A program made the translations under genes and the position numbers. Under the pieces are notes generated by a model that was given only the letters and a program-made list of their open reading frames with translations, ran no database searches and was not told the DNA's origin. From Alligator mississippiensis (lineage: Eukaryota > Chordata > Crocodylia > Alligatoridae), in the NCBI RefSeq assembly GCF_030867095.1, contig NC_081837.1:19264001-19328000 (forward strand): 64,000 nt of DNA. Direction: 5' to 3'. Positions 1 through 10,838 of this stretch are shown here, piece after piece (positions within the stretch are counted from its first letter, which is position 1; every line of letters begins with the position of its first letter).

Positions 1-223
1 AGGGCAGCGTGAGAGCAGGGCCCACAGAAGCTGCACTGCCGCTGCTCTGCCACTCACCGTGCCCCTGCTCTGTGTCTGGCCCTTGCCACCCCCCCGCCAC
101 GTCTGACCGCTCGCCACCCCCACCTGCTCTGCATCTGGCTGCTCCCACCCCCCTGGGGGTACACTTTTTAAAAAGGGGGCTGCCGGGGGTACACTTACTA
201 AAAAAAAGGTTGAAAACTACCGG
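1..223. mobile_element. hAT-like non-autonomous element, one end (left-arm copy)
   Basis: The sequence ends at ~223 in a terminus reading inward as GGTAGTTTTCAACCTTTTTT on the opposite strand, followed by AGTGTACCCC. This 'ttttcaacc...gtaccc' style is common for hAT miniature elements. The rest lies outside the window; the right-arm copy is 48954-49277. No coding capacity. Confidence 0.45.
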
Positions 224-329
224 CTTGAAGTCACTATGTATTTGCTTTTGGCTTTTGGATTTAATAAAGACATTTTAGCTGAGTTCCTGACATACTCAAT
301 CAAACTCTAACACAACATGCAGTGTCGTT
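224..329. repeat. Interspersed repeat with a paralogue at 59884-60015 (left-arm copy)
   Basis: This stretch contains the motif for TCTTTATTAAATCCAAAAGC (opposite strand). It closely matches 59884-60015, where the same sequence runs on without the neighbouring hAT-like element. The family is unnamed; no ORF. Confidence 0.5.
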
Positions 330-529
330 CTGGCTTTTGAAGGCTTTGCCCAGAAACTTGTGCTTTTTTATGAATTGCTGATCATTTTACAGCTTTTAGA
401 GAAAAAGGAAATTAGTTAAGCTCTTTCTGAGTAGTAAGATACTCTTATGTTTATTAAAACCTTAGTGAAATTTGGGACAATAACCAAATACTACCTTTAA
501 AATACTTTTTAAAAGTTATGAATTTATAT

Positions 530-1608
530 TAGGGGCGCACCGATAGAGATTTCTGGGGCCGATATCGATAGCTGATATTTAAGGAGGCATATTGGCTGAT
601 ACCGATCTGGTTTCCGATACAGCTACCTCCAGCTGGTTAAGTCCGGTCTGGTGGAAGGGGAAGTGGAAGGAGAAGGGGAAGGGGCGTGGCGGGGGTGCAG
701 ATCAACCCCGCCTGTGGTGAGGGAGGAGGCAGAGGGAGGTGCTGCCCAAGCAGGGTGGAGGGGACGGAGCCACAGCTTGTGATGGGGGGCCGGCTGTCAC
801 CGCTGCTTGCAACCCGGGAAGGCACCGGGGGGACATGTGCCCCCCTGGATCTGTGTGGGACGGGGCAGGCTGCAGCCAGGACCGCGTGGGGCTCTTCTCG
901 GCAGGGGCTAGGCTTGGAGTGGGTGCCGGCAGCGCTGGGAGGATGCTGCATTCAGCCCAAATTTTGCCAGGGCTCTGCTTCCAGCGCCACCACCGCCAGC
1001 CACTCGGTGCAGCCCTGGCTCAACGCCCCACCTCCACCCACGCACCAGGAAAACCCGGGGCTGCGTTGGGCTGCTGGCAGCGGTGGCACTGGGAGCACAG
1101 CGGTGGTGAAATTTGGGGTGGATGCAGCATCCTCCCAATGCCACCGGCGCCCTCTCCGAGCCCAGCCTCCACCGAGAAGAGCTCCACGCAGCCCCGGCTG
1201 CAGCCCACCCTGCCGTGCACAGATCCAAGGGGCACCCCCTCCCCCCCGTGCCCTCCCAGAGTGCAAGTAGCAGTGGGAGCCACCTCCCCCCACCACAAGC
1301 TGCAGCTCCCCCTCTCCACCCCGCCTGGACAGCACCTGCCCCCGCCCCCTCCATCACCAGCGAGAGCCTTGATCTGCCCCCCACATGCCGCTTCCCTCCC
1401 CTTCCACCACACCGGACTTGCCAGCTGAAGGCAGCTCTCCACGCTGCCAGATGCGCTTCTTGCTTCCTGAGTGCTGTGCTGTGACTGCGCACAGCACAGG
1501 CATTTATCAGCCAAATTATCAGCCCCATTGGGCCCGATATCCGATACAGCGAATTTTCTTGGTACTGGTACCGATCCGATATGAGACCAAGGTATCAGTG
1601 CACCTCTA
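530..1608. mobile_element. hAT-type foldback (hairpin) element, complete, 1079 bp
   Basis: The ends are TAGGGGCGCACCGATA and the complement of TAGAGGTGCACTGATA. They are flanked by a perfect 8 bp target duplication ATTTATAT (522-529 and 1609-1616), the hallmark of hAT transposition. The GC-rich interior is itself a long imperfect inverted repeat folding at ~1037; for example ~635-660 pairs with ~1400-1425 and ~945-970 with ~1105-1130. All apparent long ORFs here arise from the low-stop GC-rich hairpin and resemble no transposase. The right-arm copy has lost one terminus. Confidence 0.9.
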
Positions 1609-1732
1609 ATTTATATGATCGCTCACAGTGCTGCTAAGTGGTGCAAATCACAAGGTCTCTTATTGTAGCTCTAGGCTTTCATATATGACTGCAAAGTTGC
1701 TAACTTTTCTTATATACAAAAAACTAGAACTC

Positions 1733-1832
1733 TGGGTTCCAAAATGATACCTTTTATTAGACCAACTGGAAAATGGCAAGAAAACTGTCCTTTTCTGCAG
1801 GCTTTCGGGATCAAAGTCCCTTCATTAGGCTC
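1733..1832. repeat. Unclassified interspersed repeat (left-arm copy)
   Basis: It shares the 'ttttattagaccaactgg...' core with copies at 5395-5710, 15649-15745 and 49315-49430. The right-arm partner is ~47407-47506. No ORF or clear termini. Confidence 0.4.
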
Positions 1833-2612
1833 TGGGGAAAGTGTAGGTGGTACAAGACGGTAAAAAGTCCCCACGGGTAGGAAAGAAACTTCGTTTTTGC
1901 ACAGAGGGAGCTGAAGATGGAAGGCCGTCCCTCTGGGTCCTTGTGCATGTCTTTGTGAGCTGTGCTGAGTAGCTCTTTGGTGTGTAGGAACTTTTCTTAT
2001 AACCTTTCAAGTAAAAATGCGAATTAAACAGACGCTTGGCTTGCATGTTAACATCCTGTTTGTCAAAGTTGTAGTTCTTGTGCTGCTCTTTCTCCAAATT
2101 TTCCTCCTAAAGACTTTTCATAATCAGCTCTTAATTAGTACTGTGTTCCTCCGCTTTTTAGACTGAAGACCTGGCTTGGAAAATTCCAGGTCTTAGCTTC
2201 TACCTTTTTTTTTTTAACTACAGAAAAATAATGGCAATTTTTCTGTTGCAACCAACTCAGAAAAGCCAGGGCAGGTCAGAACGTCTTTAATATTGAATTC
2301 CTGCTTGAAATCTCTGACTTTACCTTATGAATATGGGGCCTACCTCGTTCACAGGGGCTTCCCCCCGACTCTGCGATGCGAGTGCAGTGGCGGTCGCCAT
2401 TTTCACGGTGGCACATGGCAGGCCCCCCCACACCTCTGGCTGAGGGGCCCTGGGAGTCCCAACCCATGGCCCTCTCTCAATCTCCAGCGAGGGGCAGGGC
2501 TTCCAGGGCCCCTCAGCCAACTGGAGACGTGGGAGGGGCCTGTCATGCTCTGCAGAGAAACTCTCAGTCCAGCCTGCCCCTGCTTCCCCCCTCACTCCCC
2601 CCAGGACCAGGG
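1833..2612. other. Non-coding stretch, no gene seen
   Basis: AT-rich to ~2340, then GC-rich up to the LTR. No splice-bounded exon, RNA gene or repeat recognised. ORFs here are short and lack motifs. Confidence 0.4.
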
Positions 2613-4109
2613 TGTCGCAGGGCACCTCGGTGCCTGCTCCTAGAGAGGGGAAACTGCCAGGGAGAGAGCCCTGGCAGAGCCAGTTGAGCACAGCTGCGGG
2701 TTGCCGGAGCAACTAAGGGGAGCCAGCTGGCCAGCAGGGGGCAGGGCCTGGCCCTTATAAAGCCCAGGGCCGAAGCCAGGCTAGCAGTTCTCTGCCAGCA
2801 GCCAGAGAGGCAGGAGCTCCCGAGGCTAACAGCAAGTACCGCTCGAGCGAAGGTTAAGCCACGATGTTAAGTTATAGCCGGGCGGCTTTGGGTTGTGTTT
2901 GGAGTTACAGCCGGACGGCTTGAGTTTGCGTTTGGGTTACAGCCTAGGGGCTTGTGGTTTTGCTTTGACGTTGTGATATTACACCCGGAGGCTTGGGTGA
3001 GGCTGTAGGGGTTGGAGGAGGCCTCAATACTAGGTACCGTATAGGTACCTCATATAGGGACCCCAGAGAGTGTGGGGAGCCCTAGCGCAGGAGGGTGCAT
3101 TGCCCTCATAAGAGGGCGCAGTGTCCTCATAGGGACCCCAGAGAGTGTGGGGTGCCCTAGCGCCAAGAGGGCGCATTATTTTCACAGCGCCAGTGAAGAA
3201 GGCGCAGCTTGCACGCCAGTGCGGGAGCAACTGGCGGCGAGGAGCGCGGCCAGCGGGTCGCGGGCGCGACCAGTAGGTTGCAGACGGGGGACATAGACCC
3301 CGGATCGCGTGCGGGGTACATAGACCCCAGCCCCAGAGCGAGGGGCGATTTTCATTGAGAAGCCCCGTGGGGGCACGGCGAGCCCCAAAGAGGGGGAGCG
3401 CCATATTAGGGAGCCCAGGACAGGCACAGCGGAGGCCAGCAAGGGCATCACTTGCGGGGTGCATAGACCCCAGCCCTAGAGCGGGGCCGTAGTGAGGAGC
3501 CCGAGACGGGCATAGCGAGCCCGGCCGCAGGCTAGTGCGGCAACACCCCTCAGACAGAGGCAAGGCGCTGCGGTTGCCCCCGCGACGACGGGGAGTAGCA
3601 GCGCGGTGAGCCCGTATCGGAGAGGGTACCCGTGCGGTTGGCGGGAAGGACCGGGGGCCCGCTAGGGAGTCCCTGAGCGGGACCACGCCGTCAGGGGAGG
3701 CCCAGAGTGGGCTGGACGAGAGTCCCAGTGAGAGGCTGGGTACTAGAGAAAGCCCAGAGTGGGCTAGATCATAGAGGAGGCCCGGGAAGCGGGCCTGCAG
3801 ACATACCGACGTCTATTACATCTGCGAGGCTTGGGGCGTGGTATTAGGGGCTGGTAGGAGCCACGCATAGCCCATAAGGCTGGGGTGCCTAGGAAGCACC
3901 CGTTGTATCAGGAGACCCCCAGGGGGTCCGGGAGAACCGCGGGGACAGAGGTCCCGAGTAGCTGTGCCCAGGGAGTCATAGGCAGCCTCCCTATTACATT
4001 TTCCAGCAAGATGTGGCGGGCGAGAATTAGAGGGTGCCTTGGGCCGGCCTGACACGGAGCGAGGGACCTTAAGGAGGTCACGGCCCTCCGCGAGGACCCC
4101 GCCGTGACA
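2613..4109 (+). repeat. Solo LTR of an ERV, 1497 bp (left-arm copy)
   Basis: It begins TGTCGCAGGGCACC and ends CCGTGACA. The flanks are CAGGG (2608-2612) and CGGGG (4110-4114), a 5 bp target duplication with one mismatch. A TATA box (CTTATAAAGC, ~2754) lies about 140 bp in, giving the + orientation and a very long R/U5. It shares the block around ~3820 (complement of CCACGCCCCAAGCCTCGCAG) with the LTRs at 18055-18994 and 25446-26365, so the three are one family. No internal retroviral genes remain. Confidence 0.75.
2868..3000. repeat. ~45 bp tandem repeat inside the solo LTR
   Basis: Three to four imperfect units each contain 'ttacagccggacggctt' variants, about 40-47 bp apart. It lies just downstream of the presumed transcription start of the LTR and is mirrored at 46239-46371. 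Confidence 0.7.
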
Positions 4110-6163
4110 CGGGGCTTCCAGCCCGTTTTCAGCTCCCTCCGTCCCCTCCCCACAGCCCTGCTTGCTGCCAGGTTTTCAGCTTGGGCTTTTTCACAAGACG
4201 CCTACCAGAGTCATGGTTTCTGCGAAAATCTTGAATTTGGTAGACCCCTACTTCTGAATCCTATTTTCCTGTCTGCCGGCACTAAGGGTGATTGTGTGGC
4301 ACCCTATGGCTGCCTTCAGAGGAGCTCAAGTCACCTTGGTGGAGAGTCACTGAATTAGAAGTTTTGGTATTTTGGCTTGCTTTAGCTATGGAGCTGTTGG
4401 GTTTCTCCCCCACAAAGTAAAGCTGGCATAATGTATTTCAGGATCGCTGCACAGTTTACCACTGAACCATATTTTTGTTTCATAGTATTCCCCCCAACTA
4501 GAAACCTGAAATGGTATAGTATACCAAGATAATTCTGATCAGGAATCAAGGACATTTTTAGTGACGATTAGGGAATATTTTTAGGCCTTGTGTTTGGGGA
4601 AAGAAAAACAGTCTATCTTATAAGATGCAGTTTTTCATTGGGACCTGAAGTGTCAGTTGTGGAAGTTTTAATTGAAATAAAATGTTAACTGCCTTAATGT
4701 CCCCTTCGTATTTGCCAGTATAAGCTGATTACCCTTCTAATTGGCTATTGCAGCACATTGGCCAGTTCACTGCCTCTAATTCTCTGTCAGTCTCCTCATC
4801 TCAGACTGTAATTTAAAACTGGAAATAACATGTTCTGAGGCTGCGGTAATGTCTAATAGTTAACTGTTCTGTATTGGGTCTAATTCCTACCTTTGTCTTT
4901 ATCACAGAAGGGAATGCAGTAATTGTCCTCTTCAGCCTGCTAGTGCTTTTGTCTTGTCTGGAAAAACTGTATTAAATAGAAGTTGGTACTTTTCATGTAG
5001 CCTGCAGTGTGCTAATGAACATCTTTTGATAGTGCTAGTGGGCCTATTCCCTCTGCAGAGGACTGTATATTTTACCATGTAGAACTATTTTGCGCTTTTG
5101 TTTGCCATGGCAATAAACTTGTGATTAGTAGGAACCAGGCTTTGGTGTTCATCTTTTGAGCTTCATATTCAAATAGCAGGTATTGCAGTATGTGAAAAAT
5201 GTTGATGTCTCTGGGTAAGCCTGCATGGTGCTTGAACTATTTTACTGCATTTCTTGCATCCTATAATGATCATTCCTCTTCACACCTAGTTCACAGTTTT
5301 CCTCTGTGCCTCCAAGCAGACTGTTTGCATTTACATGGAGTCGGAGGCAAGGATTTCTTGTGCTCTCTTTAGTATAGTTGGGAGAGCTGTTGGGCAAGGT
5401 TTTTTGGACTTGAGGAAAGACACTTGATGTCTGAAAGCTTATCTAACAGCTCTCGCAGCTATAGAGTTGGTCTGATGAAAGACATCACCAAAAAAATCAT
5501 TGGTTCTCCTGCTGTTGGAATGATGTTGTAGCTGTGATGATCCAGGAGGTATGTGAGAGACAAGGGTTTTTGTGGGTGATATCTTGAAGGATGCATTGCA
5601 TTTGAAAGCTTGACTAATCTATTCCAACCATGCCGTTGGTCTAATAAAAGATATCACCCACACCAATCCTTGCCTCTTGTACACTTCCTGGACCTCACAA
5701 CTACCTTAAGTATATCGGGTTTGGGTGTGTCTGCTTACTCTTATGAAGACAAGAATGTATACCTACTAGTGTATGCTTAACTGTTAGTAATTAGTCACGT
5801 TCACTTTTGCTTTCAAGTAACAGTTCAAAAAAAAAATCAGAATGTATTAGCTGAGTGACTAGCTAAAAACAAGTCTGTTTTTTAGCTAGTCACTATGCGC
5901 CACACACCAACTACGTGGTGAGTGCATGCATAGTTTTGTCGTCGCGTGGCCTTTGAGCAGGGGAAGATGGACGGTGCAGTGGGAGGAAGGAGTGCCCTCC
6001 GTGGGCAGGGGAGATGCACAAACCCCACCTCCTGGCCAAAGGCTCATATTCAAGACTGCCCCCTACAACAGCGTGCCTGGCGCCTCATGGCTGGTGGCCA
6101 TATGCAAAAGCGTTGTTCTAGTTGTTGGGTGTGAACTAGCTGTGAACAACTGAGAGGTGTTGT
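4110..6163. other. Non-coding stretch, no gene seen
   Basis: Mostly AT-rich single-copy-looking DNA; the right-arm mirror is 43076-45129. The only recognisable item is the foldback repeat at 5395-5710. Confidence 0.5.
5395..5710. repeat. Unclassified interspersed repeat with internal inverted copies
   Basis: It contains GGTCTAATAAAAGATATCAC and an inverted partner (GTGGGTGATATCTTGAAGG) about 80 bp away, plus a second diverged pair. Related single copies occur at 1733-1832, 15649-15745 and 49315-49430. The right-arm partner is 43529-43844. Confidence 0.55.
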
Positions 6164-6274
6164 TGCCTGCGAAGGAGTCGAGGACAATTTAAATGGAGCC
6201 AAGCCTTTTCAGTTCCGGGTGTGGAGCCTCTCAGTTGTTCACACCCAACCACTAGAACAGTGCTTTTGGTGTGT
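6164..6274. repeat. U2-cluster flank module (copy F3, left arm)
   Basis: The pattern 'gttgcctg-gaaggag...cagttccgg...ggagcctctc...gttgttc' recurs in diverged form at 13610-13730 and 13910-14008. The module lies downstream of the U2 gene on its strand. It appears to be part of an old tandem U2 repeat unit. Confidence 0.5.
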
Positions 6275-6731
6275 AGCGCATAGTGCTCCAGAAGCCTCGC
6301 CTTGGTTTTGTGGCGGCCTCTGGCTCTTCCCAGGCCTTCCAGCTTTCAGTTCTGGCTCGCATCTGATCTCTGAGACGTACCGTACCGCCTGTGTTCAGTT
6401 TAGTTCGTTTTGCTTCATAACAGCGTGATGACAACATCCACAGCTTTCTGGCATCCTAAAGCCCACAATTTCTGCTGTGACAGAGGATTTCCGCTGCAAC
6501 AGAGCTGTTCGCAGGGGGTCACCAAGCAGGCTGCCCCTGACACCCTCCTCAGCTGCACGCTGCTGCCCGCATTCTCCATCCAGGTACAGGCAGAGGGACC
6601 GCTTCCCTCCAGACAGACAGCCAACCCGCCCTCTTGAAAGCTTCGGACAAGTAGTAGCTCGCTTGCCAGACTACTAGGGGTCCCTGCCTAGCACCAGCCC
6701 CCCCCCAAACGTCTCTGAAGAAGCGACAAGA

Positions 6732-6744
6732 TCTACTTTTTGAC
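6732..6744 (-). terminator. snRNA 3' box downstream of disrupted U2
   Basis: On the minus strand it reads GTCAAAAAGTAGA, matching the core AAARNNAGA of the vertebrate snRNA 3' box. It lies ~25 nt beyond the U2 3' end. The identical site in the intact copy is 42495-42507. Confidence 0.6.
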
Positions 6745-6768
6745 AGCAGCAAGTTCTCCCCGAGGGGA

Positions 6769-6918
6769 GGTGCACCGCTCCTGGAGGCACTGCAATACCA
6801 GGCCGATGCGTGGAGTGGATGGAGCAAGCTCCGAGTCCATCTCCCAATTCCAAAAATCCATTTAATATAAAGTCCTCACATCGAGGACATATCAGATATT
6901 AAACTGATAAGAACAGAT
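6769..6918 (-). pseudogene. RNU2: U2 snRNA gene, 3' part (nt 38/42-187), split by LINE
   Basis: This minus-strand segment carries the rest of U2 from the LINE junction to GGTGCACC, including the IIa/IIb stems, the Sm-type site ATTTTTGG and the 3' terminal stem-loops. It matches 42321-42470 of the intact right-arm copy. It is separated from nt 1-42 (12629-12670) by 5.7 kb, so this locus cannot give a normal U2 RNA. Confidence 0.95.
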
Positions 6919-7429
6919 TTTTTTTTTTTTTTTTTTTATTATTATTATCAAAATGTTTAATCGTCTCTCCACACCATCTCCTTTTGACAATATTTCACAG
7001 AAAAACAATATCATACATAACACAATCGTAGGGGACGCCCGTCCCCTTTCCAATCACAATTTCTCCACCGTTGTATCACTGAATCCTTTTTATACATAAC
7101 CATTAATTCACTCCATGACAATACATTTTTGCTCTTTTCTCATACAGGTTCTTGGGACACTTCAAACATTTACAATACATTTCCACATTGTACACAGTCT
7201 TTTCACATAGTCTTGTATTTTCCTCCATTTTATTTGCATTTAACTTGTTTCCATCGTTCTTTATTTGTCACACACAATTCACCTTAGTTTTATCTCATTA
7301 CCACTGTTTTCCCAATGTTTCATTTCCACCTTTCCCCTCTTTTCCCTAATTCCCGACGCTTTTCCTTGCCCTATTTCCCGACGCTTTCCTTTCCCTTCTT
7401 TCTCTCTTCTTCTTTTCTTTTCCCTGTCC

Positions 7430-10400
7430 TTACCCTATCCCGGCCGGCTGAAATAATTCCTGCCACCGAACGCCTTGCCATGCCCTACTCATCTTGCCCT
7501 TTTCTCCTTGTCCCTTTATGTAGTCTTTAATCTCGTAGTACCCTAGCTGTGTGCATTCCCTTTGTGTGAAGTATACCCCTTTCCCTACTAACAAACATCT
7601 CGTTTTCCATAATGCCACCCTCATCCCCATCAAGACCACCCGTACTTCCCATTGCCTCTCTCCTTGTTTTACCAGTCCGTACACTGCACTTTCATATGAC
7701 ACCCCCTGTGCCCACCCTATTGCCCTTAGAAATTTCCCTACTCTTCCCCACACCCTTCTCGCGAACGTGCACTCCCAAAAGACGTGATGCACCGTTTCTT
7801 CCTGTGTACAGCACTCCCGTGGGCACTCAGCCGATCTCACCAGCCCCCATCGGTGTAGTACTTCCCTGACTGATAACACCCGCCTCACTATGCACCACGC
7901 TATGTCTCTATGAGTCCCTTTCCACCTTGCGTCTTCTATTCCCTTCCACACCTCTCTCACCTGCTCCCATGCCAAATCCCCCACGTCTGTCAACACATCT
8001 TTCTCCCTAATTGTGTTGAAAATCATCCTAGCTTTCTGTAGTCCTTCCAGCCCCAATTTGGCCAAACCTTTTGCCCTGACGAATGCCGCCAACCTATCCA
8101 CATGCTGCGATGGTTTCCCTGCCCATATCCCTGTCCACCTTTCACCAAATACCCCCCCATGCCCTCAAAACTCTGCCTCCCCAGTACTTTGCCCATTTCC
8201 CCGCTATTTCTTCCCTTTTCCGTGCTTCCCTGACTAATGCTGCCACCCCGTGCCCATATACGAACGTTTCCACCTCTGGAAAACCCCATCCCCCTAGCTC
8301 CCCTGCTTTATAAATCTCCCTACGTGCTACCTTTTCTCCCTTACTTCCCCAGAAAAACACACACAATTCCCTCTGTATCCTCCTCGCTTGCCTCCACGAT
8401 GGGGGGTATACCCACCCTACAAATAGCAGGATCGGTAAGATCACTGACTTGATTAATTTTACCTTCCCTGTCTTTGACAACCCTCTCCCTCCCCATATCC
8501 CCAACACCTTTCTAACCTGCCCCCACACTTCTCCCCACGCTGTTTCCCCTTTTCCATCTTTCTCAAAGCTTATCCCTAATATTTTTAGCCCTCCCTCTAC
8601 CACCTGCAACCCATATTCCTCCAGACCCTCCCAGTTCCCTATGCCCCATATCTTACTTTTCCCTTTATTTAATCTTGCTCCGGCTACCCTTCCGTACTCT
8701 TCCATATGTTCCAGCGCCCTCCTCACTGACCTCCTGTCCCTCACCAGGAATGTTACGTCATCCATATATAGCAGTGCTTTCACTTCTCCTCCTCCTGGTA
8801 TCTTTATCCCTTGAATTTGGTCGTCCCGTCTTATCTTCCTTCCTACCGCCTCTATCCCACACACGAAAAGCCCTGGTGACAAAGGGCACCCCTGCCTTAC
8901 CCCTACCTCTATTTTAATCTCCTCTCCCAAGTGTCCTTTTAACAGCACCCTGCTGAAAGCCCCCCGATACACTTCCCTCACCCATCCTATGTAGTTTCCC
9001 GGGAACCCCATCTTTTCCAGCACCGTGAACAGATACTCGTGCCTCACCCTATCGTACGCTTTCTCCAAATCCAGGTTTCCCACCACCATATTCCAGTTCC
9101 TATCCCTCACATACTCTATTATGTCCCTCACCACCCAGTGTGTTTGTGTTATCTTTCTCCCTTCCACCGCGCACATCTGTTCTTCCCCTATCACCTGTGC
9201 CAATACCCCCTTCATTCTTTCTGCCAGCATTCTCGTGTACAGTTTGTAGTCCACGTTTAATAACGTGATTGGCCTCCAATTTTTCAAACTCTTTTTCTCC
9301 CCCTTCTTATATAATAATACTATCACCCCTTCTGCAAACCCTTGCCCTACCTTTCCCCTTTCCATCATCTCTTTAAATACCTCCTTGACGTCTGTTCCCA
9401 ACCACCCCCAAAATTTTTTGTAAAATTCCCCCGGTATCCCATCCACCCCTGGGACTTTATTCGTCTTCATTCCTTTCAGACACCCTTCTATTTCTTCTAC
9501 TGTCACCTCTCTTCCCAAATCGTCCCTTTCCTCTTCCTTTAATTGTTGCATTTCTTCCTTTTCTACCCTCCTTTCTTCTTCTTCTTCCGCCTCCCCTTTA
9601 CTGTACAGGTCCCTATAGAACCTTGTTACCTCTTTTAAAATCTCCTTCTGCTCCTTTACTACCTGCCCCCCTTCCGTCATTATCTCCCTCATTTCTTTCT
9701 TCCCGTTCCGAACCCTCTTTGCAAAATATCCACTCCACTCCTCTCCTTCCTCTACCCATGGTGCTCGTGCCAGAAATATTCTCTCCCTTCCTCTTTGTTC
9801 AAACCACTCTTCCACCTCCTTTCGGGCCGTCCCCAGTTCTTCTTTTACTTCTTTTCCTGCTTCTGCTTCCTTTACTAATCCTTGTACTCTTTGCTGCTTC
9901 CGTAACAAACTGCGCTGTCGCTGCTTTGCCCGTTTCCCCCCTTGCTTTTTAAACCACTCTTTGATCCTTTCCTTCACCATTACCCACCACTCCCACCTGG
10001 TTTCAAAATACCTTTTCAACGTTCTCCATCCCTTGTATTCTTCCACAAACTCCCTACATACCTTCCCCTCTTCTAGGTCCTTCAGATTCAACTTCCATAC
10101 TCCCTTCCCCTGTGCTCCACCCTCCCCTTGTCCTATCTCCACTCTTAATATGTTGTGGTCTGAAATTCCCGTTTCCCTTACCTCCTTCTTTTGCACTCTC
10201 AATCCTTCTGACACAAACACAAAATCTATCCTCGATCTTTTCCTCCCCCCTGGCTCTATCCTTGTCCAAGCAGTTTCACCCTTCCAAATATCTTTTAGTC
10301 CTTCTTCCCGTGCCCATTTCCCTAGCAATTTCCCTGTTCCATCCAGTTCTCCCTCACATTCTTCCCCTACCCTATCCCCTTTTTCTATGATACAGTTAAA

Positions 10401-10838
10401 ATCGCCCACTATGATTCGGTGCCCTCCTCCCCCACAACACACCCCCAGTTTTTTAAACAAAACCATCCTCTCTGCTTTCACCGCCGGTGCATACACGTTC
10501 CAGATTGTGACTGTCTGCCCTTCCCATTCCAGCACCATCTTCTGTACCCGTCCCTCCACCAGCACTTGCACGCTTTTAACTTGTAGCGGCATCCGCCCTT
10601 CCCTAATCAAAATTCCCACCCCCAGGTTTTTGTTCCCTCCAGCTCCCGCCCACCAAGAAGGTCCCCACCGCCACCGCTTTCTCAATCAGCTCCACTCTCT
10701 TCCCCACCCTATCCCACACTCCTGCACACACAGCACTTCTGCGTCTGTTGTTTCTAAAATCTTCTTAATGTCCTCCCATCGCTGCTTCCTCAATAGACTC
10801 CTCACATTCCACGATATTATCCTTAGTGTTTTCCTCAT
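7430..10838 (-). pseudogene. LINE ORF2: APE endonuclease-reverse transcriptase, two lesions
   Basis: ORF2 spans about 1136 codons from an ATG at 10838. That ATG overlaps the ORF1 stop as ATGA. The N-terminal APE endonuclease shows SWNV, VQE, GVGILI, NVYAP, GDFNC, a RIDFVFVS strand and SDHN. The RT shows NWRPITLLN, LDLEKAYDRV, RQGCPLSPGLF and the catalytic YMDD (~8758-8769). The C-terminal region has a cysteine-histidine cluster (CPRECC...HHVFWEC). Two lesions are visible. One is an in-frame TGA at 10686-10688, early in the endonuclease. The other is a one-base frameshift at a C7 run (8152-8158) between the RT thumb and the C-terminal region. The endonuclease nicks the U2 target and the RT primes from it (family knowledge). 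So few lesions imply recent activity. Confidence 0.88.

Noticed and set aside
637-1528. Overlapping 100-230 codon ORFs in the foldback element
   Set aside because: They occur in nearly every frame of a GC-rich hairpin and resemble no transposase.
4012-4030. Possible tRNA-Gly-derived primer site (gtggcgggcgagaatt resembles the complement of a tRNA-Gly anticodon arm)
   Set aside because: It lies ~80 bp inside the solo LTR rather than after its end, and does not match a tRNA 3' end.
10686-10688. Recoded TGA (readthrough or selenocysteine) in LINE ORF2
   Set aside because: No supporting structure was seen and the element has a second, unrelated lesion. Simple mutation is enough.
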